Shown here: one piece after another, positions 24,357 through 37,100 of the stretch | Numbering within the stretch: the first letter of the stretch is position 1 | Layout of the letters: each line of letters opens with the position of its first letter | Assembly: GCF_020184175.1 (NCBI RefSeq) | Contig: NC_065533.1 | Span: 54,722,351-54,786,350 of the forward strand | DNA from: Aphis gossypii | Taxonomy: Eukaryota > Arthropoda > Insecta > Hemiptera > Aphididae | Reading direction: 5' to 3' | DNA: 64,000 nt | The notes under the pieces: generated by a model | Seen by the model: the letters and a program-made list of their open reading frames with translations, nothing else | The model's database searches: none | What the model was told of the DNA's origin: nothing | Program-made: the position numbers and the translations under genes

Positions 24357-24939
24357 TAAAGACCGGATTTATGTGCATTTAAAATTTTAAAAAATGCATC
24401 ATGGGAACATGCACTAAAAATGTCAAAATATTAAAAGATACAAAACGTGCAAAATAAAATTTGAATTTCTATTACATTTTAAATTTGTTTTAATTTTGCA
24501 GTGATAATTATTTATTCATTTTATTAAAATGTTTATAAACAAAAAGTAAGATGTAACTATAATATGACAAATATGCTTTACAAAAATGTAATTTAATTTT
24601 TGATCATTGATACATTATAAAAAATGGTTTATTAAAATTGAATAGTAGATACTTTGGTTATGTATACTGATATAAATAGGAAAAAAGTAAAATATTTGAT
24701 ATTAATATTTTATAAACGCACTTATAATGTGTTTTTTTTTGCTCAACGCCTTTTTGGATCGTTAGGTGTATATTTGTACGGTTTTTATTAAAATATGCAA
24801 AAATATGCACTATACAATTTTAATATTTAATCAATCATAAGTAATGATTTATGGACACTCATTGACAACATGTACATCATATACATTCAAAATTATGTTG
24901 AAAATAGCAACATGCATTTTATGCAAAATCTGGTCTTTA
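24357..24939. mobile_element. hAT non-autonomous element with 8-bp target duplication
   Basis: The left end TAAAGACCGGATTT and the right end AAATCTGGTCTTTA are inverted repeats with one mismatch. The flanking 8-mer cttattat occurs perfectly on both sides (24349-24356 and 24940-24947). The 583-bp interior is AT-rich with repeated 'atgca' words and no reading frame. It is therefore a deletion derivative or MITE moved by a hAT transposase encoded elsewhere. Confidence 0.9.
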
Positions 24940-24947
24940 CTTATTAT

Positions 24948-27899
24948 AAGGATGTTGTAGAAATGTACATTGTTTTTATGTAATAATTCCTACAGCTATA
25001 TTGTAGATAATACCTATAAATAAACAATAAATTTCACATTCGCCACACACCTCCAAACTCAATCACTACAACAATTGGTTATCAGATACTATAATATCTT
25101 TTATTTTCAATCAACCAAAATATTTTATCTCAAATGCATATTAAATTATTAAGCTATGAAATATACAATATTAATAATAATAAAAAAAATATTAATTAAT
25201 TTCTTAATAAAACGTATTATTTATTAATTTATTATAATAACAAACAATTAATATTGTAACTAGCAGACTATTACATAACACAAAGAATAATAAAAATAGT
25301 ATCATTTTGCAAACTTTCAAATATAATCTGTAAAATTATACAATAGTACAATACTAATACAAAATTTTTTTTTATGTATATAATTATAATACTAAATAAA
25401 AAATATCAAAATTACCTATTCTGCAACTCTCACATATTCTGCAAATTATAGACTGAAAAAATTCGAATCAACTATTTGATAGATATATTAATTATAATAG
25501 CAATACTAAATAAAAATAATAATATTTTGCTTCTCATAAAAAGTTAACATTCAATAAGTATTATAGATATTAATTAAAAAAAAAATACAGTTAAATAATA
25601 TAATAAAGATATCCAATACTCACTTTTTATGATTAAATATTAAATATTTTATTTCAAAGTAGAACTAATATTAAATTTTTGTTGTTTTCTTTGGAGATTG
25701 AGATAAATATTTTATAATCTTATAATCTCTTATAATCTTCAATTTCATTTTGTTGTACTTCAGCATATTTTGAATCTTTTTTTTATAAATTCTTTATTGA
25801 GAAAAATAATGTATTATATTATATATATATATATATAATATTTAATTAAGCTATTTTAATTCTGTATTTATTTAATTATATTAGGCATATTAAAATATAC
25901 TATATAGGTAATCGTATTATCTACCTAAAATTACTGCACAGATATTCAATGTTGAAAATGGATCTAGTAATTTAAAATAACTAATAATACTGCGTGAAAT
26001 AATAAATAATCAATTTAGTATTAGGAATTGATAATTTGTTAAACTCATTACTCATATTATACAAGTCCTCGTTTAACGTTATTTAACTTTATTTCGTTAT
26101 TGGGTCGTAGAAGTTTTAGTCATTAAAAATAAATATATATTCATCAAATTTTTGTTTTATGTATGTTTATATATATTTTTTATAAGCCATTACAAACAAT
26201 TTTTTAATTTCGTCGACCTTTTTCAGATACTTAGTACTGTTATTGTTTTTCATTTTATTGAAAGTCAGTTGTTCGACGACACTTTTTCTATTGACTATAC
26301 AGTTTTCGTGTAAGTACAAAATATTAATAGTATAACTACGTATTATTTTACTGTTACATAATATTTATTAATTTATAATTGATATGGTAACAAATCGCGC
26401 AGGCTCGCCTTCTATGGTTAATAATGTTAAAAAAAAATTGGAAAATTATAACTCTTTCTACAAAAATTGATATTATAAAATGTTTTGAATCCGGCGAGCG
26501 AACAATATGGACAATGCTAATTATTATTGTTTTACACAAACTACCGTCAGAACTATTAAAAGTTTATAATTAAAATAATTAAAAAAATTAATTACAATTA
26601 ATGTGTACAATATACTTATTGTTATTTATTGGCAGGAATCCATTACAATAAAATCTATGTAAAAAGTCTTTCGATTAACGTTTTTTCCGTTAACGTCGTG
26701 TTTTCTTAAAGCGAAGAACTTAACCTCGACGTTAAATGAGGACTTAGGTACTGTAAATGTTTTTTAAAACATATTTTATTTAAGTATCTAGCTATACGAG
26801 CGTAGGTACTTATGTCATAAAACGCAAAGAAAAGAATATAGTTGATCGTAGAAAATTAATTTGAAAACAATTTTACTTAATTTATTTGTGTGCCGAATGT
26901 AAACTATATGTAACTTTTAAATGCTCAACAAAAAAAAAAAACAAATAAAAACATTGTTTTGAGAAATTTTTTACAATATTGGTACCTACCATATACCAAC
27001 CAAAATTCCTGATTTGATAAATAATAATTTATTGGCTAGTGACATTTTGATTAATTTTTTGATAAATTGATATAAATAAATAAATAATAATAAATACTTA
27101 ATAAATATCTATAAATTAATACTAATAAATTATCAAAATATTGTAAATAGAAACATCAATTAATGCAATGATTAAATTTTTTTTATCATTGTAGGCTGTA
27201 AGGCATATCTACAGTGTACACAAATATGTAGAATCAATAGGTTTTATTTTTAAATATTTTCCCAAGATTTTCAACTAGAAATCCCTCTCGAAATCGGAGA
27301 TCAAGACATTGTTTCTACTGTAAAATGCACTGTAAACAATTAATATAAAAGTAAATAAAATAAAAATACATTATTGAACTATTAATACAATCAAGACTTT
27401 GCTAAGGATTTAAAATTAAAACTGATTATTAAAATAATAAAAAACAAAAATACATTTAAGAATTTTTTTATTATTTATTCGCTTATTTGTTGTATAAAAC
27501 AAATGGTTTAATTTGACAGTTTTAAGTATTGTGATGGTTGAATAATGTAAATCGCAAATGGTTTATTTTACCTACTATATAGGTTTATTGTGTAGGTTTT
27601 ATTCAAGAAGAATCTAAGTAAAATATTTCAAATAACATAAGCTCACTTTATACATATTTTTGATGAGTTTTTATACAATGTATTAATAAAATATACCACA
27701 ATATTGCACTTATTGCATCGTGTAATTTTGCGGGTTTCCTTATAAACTTAGTGGTGAAAAATAAAATAAAAAATCTGTTATTCTCCCAAATATTTCAGGT
27801 AATATTTTTTAGGCTATCGATACACCGGTCGTAGTAGGGTGGTGGTAGTTTCATCGATGCCAACAGGGTTTGAGTAGGTGGGGGTCATTAAATTTAGGT
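24948..27899. other. AT-rich DNA, nothing recognised
   Basis: Very AT-rich (several (TA)n and poly-A runs, for example ~25817-25836). No codon-like frame, tRNA or element with paired ends was seen. Confidence 0.55.
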
Positions 27900-28075
27900 A
27901 GGAGGTGAATTCGGCGCGGCCTGGCGGCGGCCGTCGAGTACTGAGTAGCCGGTTTACTCTGCATTTCAAAGCAGATTCATTCTGTTTCCGTCAGTCCAGT
28001 TCGCGTCGTGTACACCGCTCGCTAACCGTTCGTCGTCCGTTTGCCGCACGTAAATTAGTTCGATCCTTCGACACA
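27900..28075 (+). other. GC/CpG-rich island ending at the assembly gap; possible promoter or first exon
   Basis: About 175 bases with many CpG (ggcgcggcctggcggcggcc, gttcgcgtcgtgtacaccg, cgttcgtcgtccgtttgccg) in an otherwise very AT-rich region. It contains TCAGT-type initiator words (ccgtcagtccagttcgcg, ~27990). One plus frame is open from 27905 into the gap. It looks like a transcription start region or first exon cut off by the unknown bases, but no protein family is recognised and the strand is not certain. Confidence 0.35.
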
Positions 28076-28175
28076 NNNNNNNNNNNNNNNNNNNNNNNNN
28101 NNNNNNNNNNNNNNNNNNNNNNNNNNNNNNNNNNNNNNNNNNNNNNNNNNNNNNNNNNNNNNNNNNNNNNNNNNN
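28076..28175. other. Assembly gap (100 N)
   Basis: Exactly 100 unknown bases, a conventional placeholder length, sit at the left border of the satellite array. The real gap size is therefore unknown, and more satellite copies are likely to be missing here. Confidence 0.98.
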
Positions 28176-31100
28176 TACTACAATATATACCGTATATTTA
28201 CAATATTATCCGACCGACTGTTCACTACACTAGGACACTCGATTTGAAATCCTGTTTAAAAGATAGCGCCTTGATTCGTTCTTTTCATGTAAAACATTGT
28301 AAACTATATGCGGCCCAGGGATGAACGTCCTGCCAAGAAGGTGCATCTTTCCCATATGTTCCTAGTACTAAGTTTTGCGTTTTAGGTCTACCTCGCAAAC
28401 ACTACAATATATACCGTATATTTACAATATTTTCCGACCGACTGTTGACTACACTCGGACACTTGATTTGAAAATTTGTTTAAAAGAAAGCTCCTTGATT
28501 CGTTTTTTTCATGTAAACCATTGTAAAAAATATGCGGCTCAGAGATGGCCATCCTGCCAAGAAGGTGCACCTTTCACATATGTTCCTAGTACTAAATTTT
28601 ACGTTTTAGGTCTACCTCGCAAACCTACAATATATACCGTATATTTACAATATTATCCGACCGACTGTTCACTACACTAGGACACTCGATTTGAAAACCT
28701 GTTTAAAATAAATCGCCTATATTCGCTTTTTTCATGTACAACATTGTGAAGTATATGCGGCAAAGTGGTGGCCGTCCAGCCAAAAAGGTGCACCTTTCAC
28801 ATATGTTCCTAGTACTAAATTTTAAGTTTTAGGTCCACCTCGCAAACACTACAATATATATCGTATATTTACAATATTAGCCTACCCAGTGTTCACTACA
28901 CTAGGACACTCAAATCGAAAACCTGTTTAAAAGAAAGCGCCTTGATTCGTTCTTTTCATGTAAAACATTATAAACAATATGCGGCTCAGAGATGGCCATC
29001 CTGCCAAGAAGGTGCATCTTTCACATATGTTCCTAGTACCAAGGGTTGCGTTTTTGGTTACCCTCGCAATTACTACAATATATACCGTATATTTTCAATA
29101 TTATCCGACCGACTGTTCACTACACTAGGACACTCGATTTGAAAACCTGTTTAAAAGAATGCGCCTTGATTCGTTTTTTATGTAAAACATTGTAAACAAT
29201 ATGCGGCTCAGGGATGGCCGTCCTGCCAAGAAGGTGCATCTTTCCCATATGTTCCTAGTACTAAATTTTGCGTTTTAGGTCAACTCGCAAAACTACAATA
29301 TATACCGTATATTTACAATATTATCCGACCGACTGTTCACTACACTAGGACACTCGATTTGAAAACCTGTTTAAAAGAAAGCGCCTTGATTCGTTTTTTC
29401 ATGTAAAACATTGTAAACAATATGCGGCTCAGAGATGGCCATCCTGCCAAGAAGGTGCATCTTTCCCATATGTTCCTAGTACCAAGGGTTGCGTTTTTGG
29501 TTACCCTCGCAATTACTAATATTTCGTATATTTACAATATTATCCGACCGACTGTTCACTACACTAGGACACTCGATTTGAAAACCTGTTTAAAATAAAT
29601 CGCCTATATTCGCTTTTTTATGTACAACATTGTGAAGTATATGCGGCAAAGTGGGCCGTCCAGCCAAAAAGGTGCACCTTTCACATATGTTCCTAGTACT
29701 AATTTTACGTTTTAGGTCTACCTCGCAAACACTACAATATATACCGTATATTTACAATATTATCCGACCGACTGTTCACTACACTAGGACACTCGAATTG
29801 AAAACCTGTTTAAAAGAAAGCGCCTTGATTCGTTCTTTTCATGTAAAACATTGTAAACTATATGCGGCCAGGATGGCCGTCCTGCCAAGAAGGTGCATCT
29901 TTCCCATATGTTCCTAGTACCAAGGTTTGCGTTTTGGTCTACCTCGCAACACTACAATATATACCGTATATTTACAATATTATCCGACCGACTGTTCACT
30001 ACACTCGGACACTCGATTTGAAAATTTTAAAAGAAAGCGCCTTGATTCGTTTTTTCATGTAAACCATTGTAAAAAATATGCGGCTCAGAGATGGCCATCC
30101 TGCCAAGAAGGTGCACCTTTCACATATGTTCCTAGTACTAAATTTTACGTTTTAGGTCTACCTCGCAAACACTACAATATATACCGTATATTTACAATAT
30201 TATCCGACCGACTGTTCACTACACTCGGACACTCGATTTGAAAACCTGTTTAAAATAAATCGCCTATATTCGCTTTTTTCATGTACAACATTGTGAAGTA
30301 TATGCGGCAAAGTGGTGGCCGTCCAGGCAAAAAGGTGCACCTTCACATATGTTCCTATTACTAAATTTTAAGTATTAGGTCTACCTCGCAAACACTACAA
30401 TATATACCGTATATTTACAATATTATCCGACCGACTGTTCACTACACTAGGACACTCGATTTGAAAACCTGTTTAAAAGAAAGCGCCTTGATTCGTTCTT
30501 TTCATGTAAAACATTGTAAACAATATGCGGCTCAGAGATGGCCATCCTGCCAAGAAGGTGCATCTTTCCCATATGTTCCTAGTACTAAATTTTACATTTT
30601 AGGTCTACCTCGCAAACACTACAATATATACCGTATATTTACAATATTATCCGACCGACTGTTCACTACACTAGGACACTCGATTTGAAAACCTGTTTAA
30701 AAGAAAGTGCCTTGATTCGTTCTTTTCATGTAAAACATTATAAACAATATGCGGCTCAGAGATGGCCATCCTGCCAAGAAGGTGCATCTTTCCCATATGT
30801 TCCTAGTACCAAGGGTTGGGTTTTTGGTTACCCTCGCAATTACTACAATATATACCGTATCTTACAATATTATCCAACCGACTGTTCACTACACTCGGAC
30901 ACTCGATTTGAAAACCTGTTGAAAAGAATGCGCCTTGATTCGTTTTTATGTACAACATTGTAAACTATATGCGGCCAGGGAGGGGTGCGTCAGGCAAGAA
31001 GGTGCATCTTTCCCATATGTTCCTAGTACTAAATTTTACGTTTTAGGTGTACCTCGCAAACACTACAATATATACCGTATATTTACAATATTATCCGACC

Positions 31101-34100
31101 GACTGTTCACTACACTAGGACACTCGATTTGAAAACCTGTTTAAAAGAAAGCGCCTTGATTCGTTCTTTTCATGTAAAACATTGTAAACAATATGCGGCT
31201 CAGAGATGGCCATCCTGCCAAGAAGGTGCATCTTTCCCATATGTTCCTAGTACCAAGGGTTGCGTTTTTGGTTACCCTCGCAATTACTACAATATATACC
31301 GTATATTTACAATATTATCCGACCGACTGTTGACTACACTCGGACACTTGATTTGAAAATTTGTTTAAAAGAAAGCGCCTTGATTCGTTTTTTTCATGTA
31401 AAACATTGTAAAAAATATGCGGCTCAGAGATGGCCATCCTGCCAAAAAGGTGCACCTTTCACATATGTTCCTAGTACTAAATTTTACGTTTTAGGTCTAC
31501 CTCACAAACACTACAATATATACCGTATATTTACAATATTATCCGACCGACTGTTCACTACACTAGGACACTCGATTTGAAAACCTGTTTAAAATAAATC
31601 GCCTATATTCGCTTTTTTCATGTACAACATTGTGAAGTATATGCGGCAAAGTGGTGGCCGTCCAGCCAAAAAGGTGCACCTTTCACATATGTTCCTAGTA
31701 CTAAATTTTAAGTTTTAGGTCTACCTCGCAAACACTACAATATATATCGTATATTTACAATATTATCCGACCGACTGTTCACTACACTAGGACACTCAAT
31801 TTGAAAATGTTTAAAAGAAAGCGCCTTGATTCGTTCTTTTATGTACAACATTGTAAACATATGCGGCTCAGAGATGGCCATCCTGCCAAGAAGGTGCATC
31901 TTTCCCATATGTTCCTAGTACCAAGGGTTGCGTTTTGGGTACCTCTCGCAATTACTACAATATATACCGTATATTTACAATATTATCCGACCGACTGTTC
32001 ACTACACTAGGACACTCGATTTGAAAAACTGTTTAAAAGAAAGCCCCTTAATTCGTTCTTTTCATGTACAACATTGTGAAGTATATGCGGCAAAGTGGTG
32101 GCCGTCCAGGCAAAAAGGTGCATCTTTCCCATATGTTCCTAGTACCAAGGGTTGCGTTTTTGGTTACCCTCGCAATTACTACAATATATACCGTATATTT
32201 ACAATATTATCCAACCGACTGTTCACTACACTCGGACACTCGATTTGAAAACCTGTTTAAAATAAATTGCAATATTCGCTCTTTTCATGTACAACATTGT
32301 GAAGCATATGCGCGGCCAGGGTGGCCGTCCAGGCAAAAAGGTGCACCTTTCACATATGTTCCTAGTACTAAATTTTACGTTTTAGGTCTACCTCGCAAAC
32401 ACTACAATATATATCGTATATTTACAATATTATCCGACCGAGTTCACTACACTAGGACACTCGATTTGAAAACCTGTTTAAAAGAAAGCGCCTTGATTCG
32501 TTTTTTCATGTAAACATTGTAAACAATATGCGGCTTAGAGATGGCCATCCTGCCAAGAAGGTGCATCTTTCCCATATGTTCCTAGTACTAAATTTTAAGT
32601 TTTAGGTCTACCTCGCAAACACTACAATATATATCGTATATTTACAATATTATCCGACCACTGTTCACTACACTAGGACACTCGATTTGAAAACCTGTTT
32701 AAAAGAAAGCGCCTTGATTCGTTCTTTTCATGTAAAACATTATAAACAATATGCGGCTCAGAGATGGCCATCCTGCCAAGAAGGTGCATCTTTCACATAT
32801 GTTCCTAGTACCAAGGGTTGCGTTTTTGGTTACCCTCGCAATTACTACAATATATACCGTATATTTTCAATATTATCCGACCGACTGTTCACTACACTAG
32901 GACACTCGATTTGAAAACCTGTTGAAAAGAATGCGCCTTGATTCGTTTTTTTATGTACAACATTGTAAACTATATGCGGCCCAGGGATGAACGTCCTGCC
33001 AAGAAGGTGCATCTTTCCCATATGTTCCTAGTACTAAATTTTACATTTTAGGTCAACCTCGCAAACACTACAATATATACCGTATATTTACAATATTATC
33101 CGACCGACTGTTCACTACACTAGGACACTCGATATGAAAACCTGTTCAAAAGAAAGCGCCTTGATTCGTTCTTTTCATGTAAAACATTGTAAACAATAAG
33201 CGGGTCAGAGATGGCCATCCTGCCAAGAAGGTGCATCTTTCCCATATGTTCCTAGTACCAAGGGTTGCGTTTTTGGTTACCCTCGCAATTACTACAATAT
33301 ATTTCGTATATTTACAATATTATCCGACCGACTGTTCACTACACTCGGACACTCGATTTGAAAACTGTTTAAAAGAAAGCGCCTTGATTCGTTTTTTCAT
33401 GTAAAACATTGTAAAAAATATGCGGCTCAGAGATGGCCATCCTGCCAAAAAGGTGCACCTTTCACATATGTTCCTAGTACTAAATTTTACGTTTTAGGTC
33501 TACCTCGCAAACACTACAATATTACGTTACCGTATATTACAATATTATCCGCGACTGTTCACTACACTAGGACACTCGATTTGAAAACCTGTTTAAAATA
33601 AATCGCCTATATTCGCTTTTTTCATGTACAACATTGTGAAGTATATGCGGCAAAGTGGTGGCCGTCCAGCCAAAAAGTGCACCTTTCCATATGTTCCTAG
33701 TACTAAATTTTGCGTTTTAGGTTACCTCGCAAACACTACAATATATATCGTATATTTACAATCTTATCCTACAGAGTGTTCACTACACTAGGACACTCAA
33801 ATCGAAAACCTGTTTAAAAGAAAGCGCCTTGATTTGTTATTGTTATTTACAACATTGTAAACATTATGCGGCTCAGAGATGGCCATCCTGCCAAGAAGGT
33901 GCATCTTTCCCATATGTTCCTAGTACCAAGGGTTGCGTTTTTGGTTACCTTCGCAATTACTACAATATATACCGTATATTTACAATATTATCCGACCGAC
34001 TGTTCACTACACTCGGACACTCGATTTGAAAACCTGTTTAAAATAAATCGCCTATATTCGCTTTTTTCATGTACAACATTGTGAAGTATATGCGGCAAAG

Positions 34101-37100
34101 TGGTGGCCGTCCAGGCAAAAAGGTGCATCTTTCCCATATGTTCCTAGTACCAAGGGTTGCGTTTTTGGTTACCCTCGCAATTACTACAATATATACCGTA
34201 TATTTACAATATTATCCAACCGACTGTTCACTACACTCGGACACTCGATTTGAAAACCTGTTTAAAATAAATTGCAATATTCGCTCTTTTCATGTACAAC
34301 ATTGTGAAGCATATGCGGCGCAGGGGTGGCCGTCCAGGCAAAAAGGTGCACCTTTCACATATGTTCCTAGTACTAAATTTTACGTTTTAGGTCTACCTCG
34401 CAAACACTACAATATATACCGTATATTTACAATATTATCCGACCGACTGTTCACTACACTAGGACACTCGATTTGAAAACCTGTTTAAAAGAAAGCGCCT
34501 TGATTCGTTTTTTTCATGTAAGACATTGTAAACAATATGCGGCTTAGAGATGGCCATCCTGCCAAGAAGGTGCATCTTTCCCATATGTTCCTAGTACCAA
34601 GGGTTGTGTTTTTGGTTACCCTCGCAATTACTACAATATATACCGTATATTTACAATATAATCCGACCGACTGTTCACTACACTAGGACACTCGATTTGA
34701 AAACCTGTTTAAAAGAAAGCGCCTCTATTCGCTCTTTTCATGTACAACATTGTGAAGTATATGCGGCGCAGGGGTGGCCGTCCAGGCAAAAAGGTGCACC
34801 TTTCACATATGTTCCTAGTACCAAGGGTTGCGTTTTTGGTTACCCTCGCAATTACTACAATATATTTCGTATATTTACAATATTATCCGACCGACTCTTC
34901 ACTACACTAGGACACTCGATTTGAAAACCCGTTTAAAATAAATCGCCTACATTCGCTTTTTTCATGTACAACATTGTGAAGTATATGCGGCAAAGGGTGG
35001 CCGTCCTCCAGCCAAAAAGGTGCACCTTTCACATATGTTCCTATTACTAAACTTTAAGTATTAGGTCTACCTCGCAAACACTACAATATATACCGTATAT
35101 TTACAATATTATCCGACCGACTGTTCACTACACTAGGACACTCGATTTGAAAACCTGTTTAAAAGAAAGCGCCTTGATTCGTTTTTTTCATGTAAAACAT
35201 TGTAAACAATATGCGGCTCAGAGATGGCCATCCTGCCAAGAAGGTGCATCTTTCCCATATGTTCCTAGTACCAAGGGTTGCGTTTTTGGTTACCCTCGCA
35301 ATTACTACAATATATACCGTATATTTACAATATTATCCGACCGACTGTTCACTACACTAGGACACTCGATTTGAAAACCTGTTTAAAAGAAAGCGCCTCT
35401 ATTCGCTCTTTTCATGTACAACATTGTGAAGTATATGCGGCGCAGGGGTGGCCGTCCAGGCAAAAAGGTGCGCCTTTCACATATGTTCCTAGCACCAAGG
35501 GTTGCGTTTTTGGTTACCCTCGCAATTACTACAATATATTTCGTATATTTACAATATTATCCGACCGACTCTTTACTACACTAGGACACTCGATTAGAAA
35601 ACCTGTTTAAAAGAAAGCGCCTTGATTTGTTATTGTTATTTACAACATTGTAAACTATATGCGGCCCAGGGATGGCCGTCCTGCCAAGAAAGTGTATCTT
35701 TTCCATATGTTCCTAGTACTAAATTTTACGTTTTAGGTCTACCTCACAAACACTACAATATATACCGTATATTTACAATATTATCCGACCGACTGTTCAC
35801 TACACTAGGACACTCGATTTGAAAACCTGTTTACAAGAAAGCCCCTTGATTCGTTCTTTACATGTAAAACATTGTAAATAATATGCGGCTCAGAGATGGC
35901 CATCCTGCCAAGAAGGTGCATCTTTCAAATATGTTCCTAGTACCAAGGGTTGCGTTTTTGGTTACCCTCGCAATTACTACAATATATACCGTATATTTAC
36001 AATATTATCCAACCGACTGTTCACTACACTCGGACACTCGATTTGAAAACCTGTTTAAAATAAATTGCAATATTCGCTCTTTTCATGTACAGCATTGTGA
36101 AGCATATGCGGCGCAGGGGTGGCCGTCCAGGCAAAAAGGTGCACCTTTCACATATGTTCCTAGTACTAAATTTTACGTTTTAGGTCTACCTCGCAAACAC
36201 TACAATATATATCGTATATTTACAATATTATCCTACCGAGTGTTCACTACACTAGGACACTCAAATCGAAAACCTGTTTAAAAGAAAGCGCCTTGATTCG
36301 TTTTTTTCATGTAAGACATTGTAAACAATATGCGGCTTAGAGATGGCCATCCTGCCAAGAAGGTGCATCTTTCCCATATGTTCCTAGTACCAAGGGTTGT
36401 GTTTTTGGTTACCCTCGCAATTACTACAATATATACCGTATATTTACAATATAATCCGACCGACTGTTCACTACACTAGGACACTCGATTTGAAAACCTG
36501 TTAAAAGAATGCGCCTCTATTCGCTCTTTTCATGTACAACATTGTGAAGTATATGCGGCGCAGGGGTGGCCATCCAGGCAAAAAGGTGCACCTTTCACAT
36601 ATGTTCCTAGTACCAAGGGTTGCGTTTTTGGTTACCTCGCAATTACTACAATATATTTCGTATATTTACAATATTATCCGACCGACTGTTCACTACACTA
36701 GGACACTCGATTTGAAAACCTGTTTAAAAGAAAGCCCCTTGATTCGTTCTTTTCATGTAAAACATTGTAAACAATATGCGGCTCAGAGATGGCCATCCTG
36801 CCAAGAAGGTGCATCTTTCCCATATGTTCCTAGTACCAAGGGTTGCGTTTTTGGTTACCCTCGCAATTACTACAATATATACCGTATATTTACAATATTA
36901 TCCGACCGACTGTTCACTACACTCGGACACTCGATTTGAAAACCTGTTTAAAATAAATCGCCTATATTCGCTTTTTTCATGTACAACATTGTGAAGTATA
37001 TGCGGCAAAGTGGTGGCCGTCCAGGCAAAAAGGTGCATCTTTCCCATATGTTCCTAGTACTAAATTTTAAGTTTTAGGTCTACCTCGCAACACTACAATA

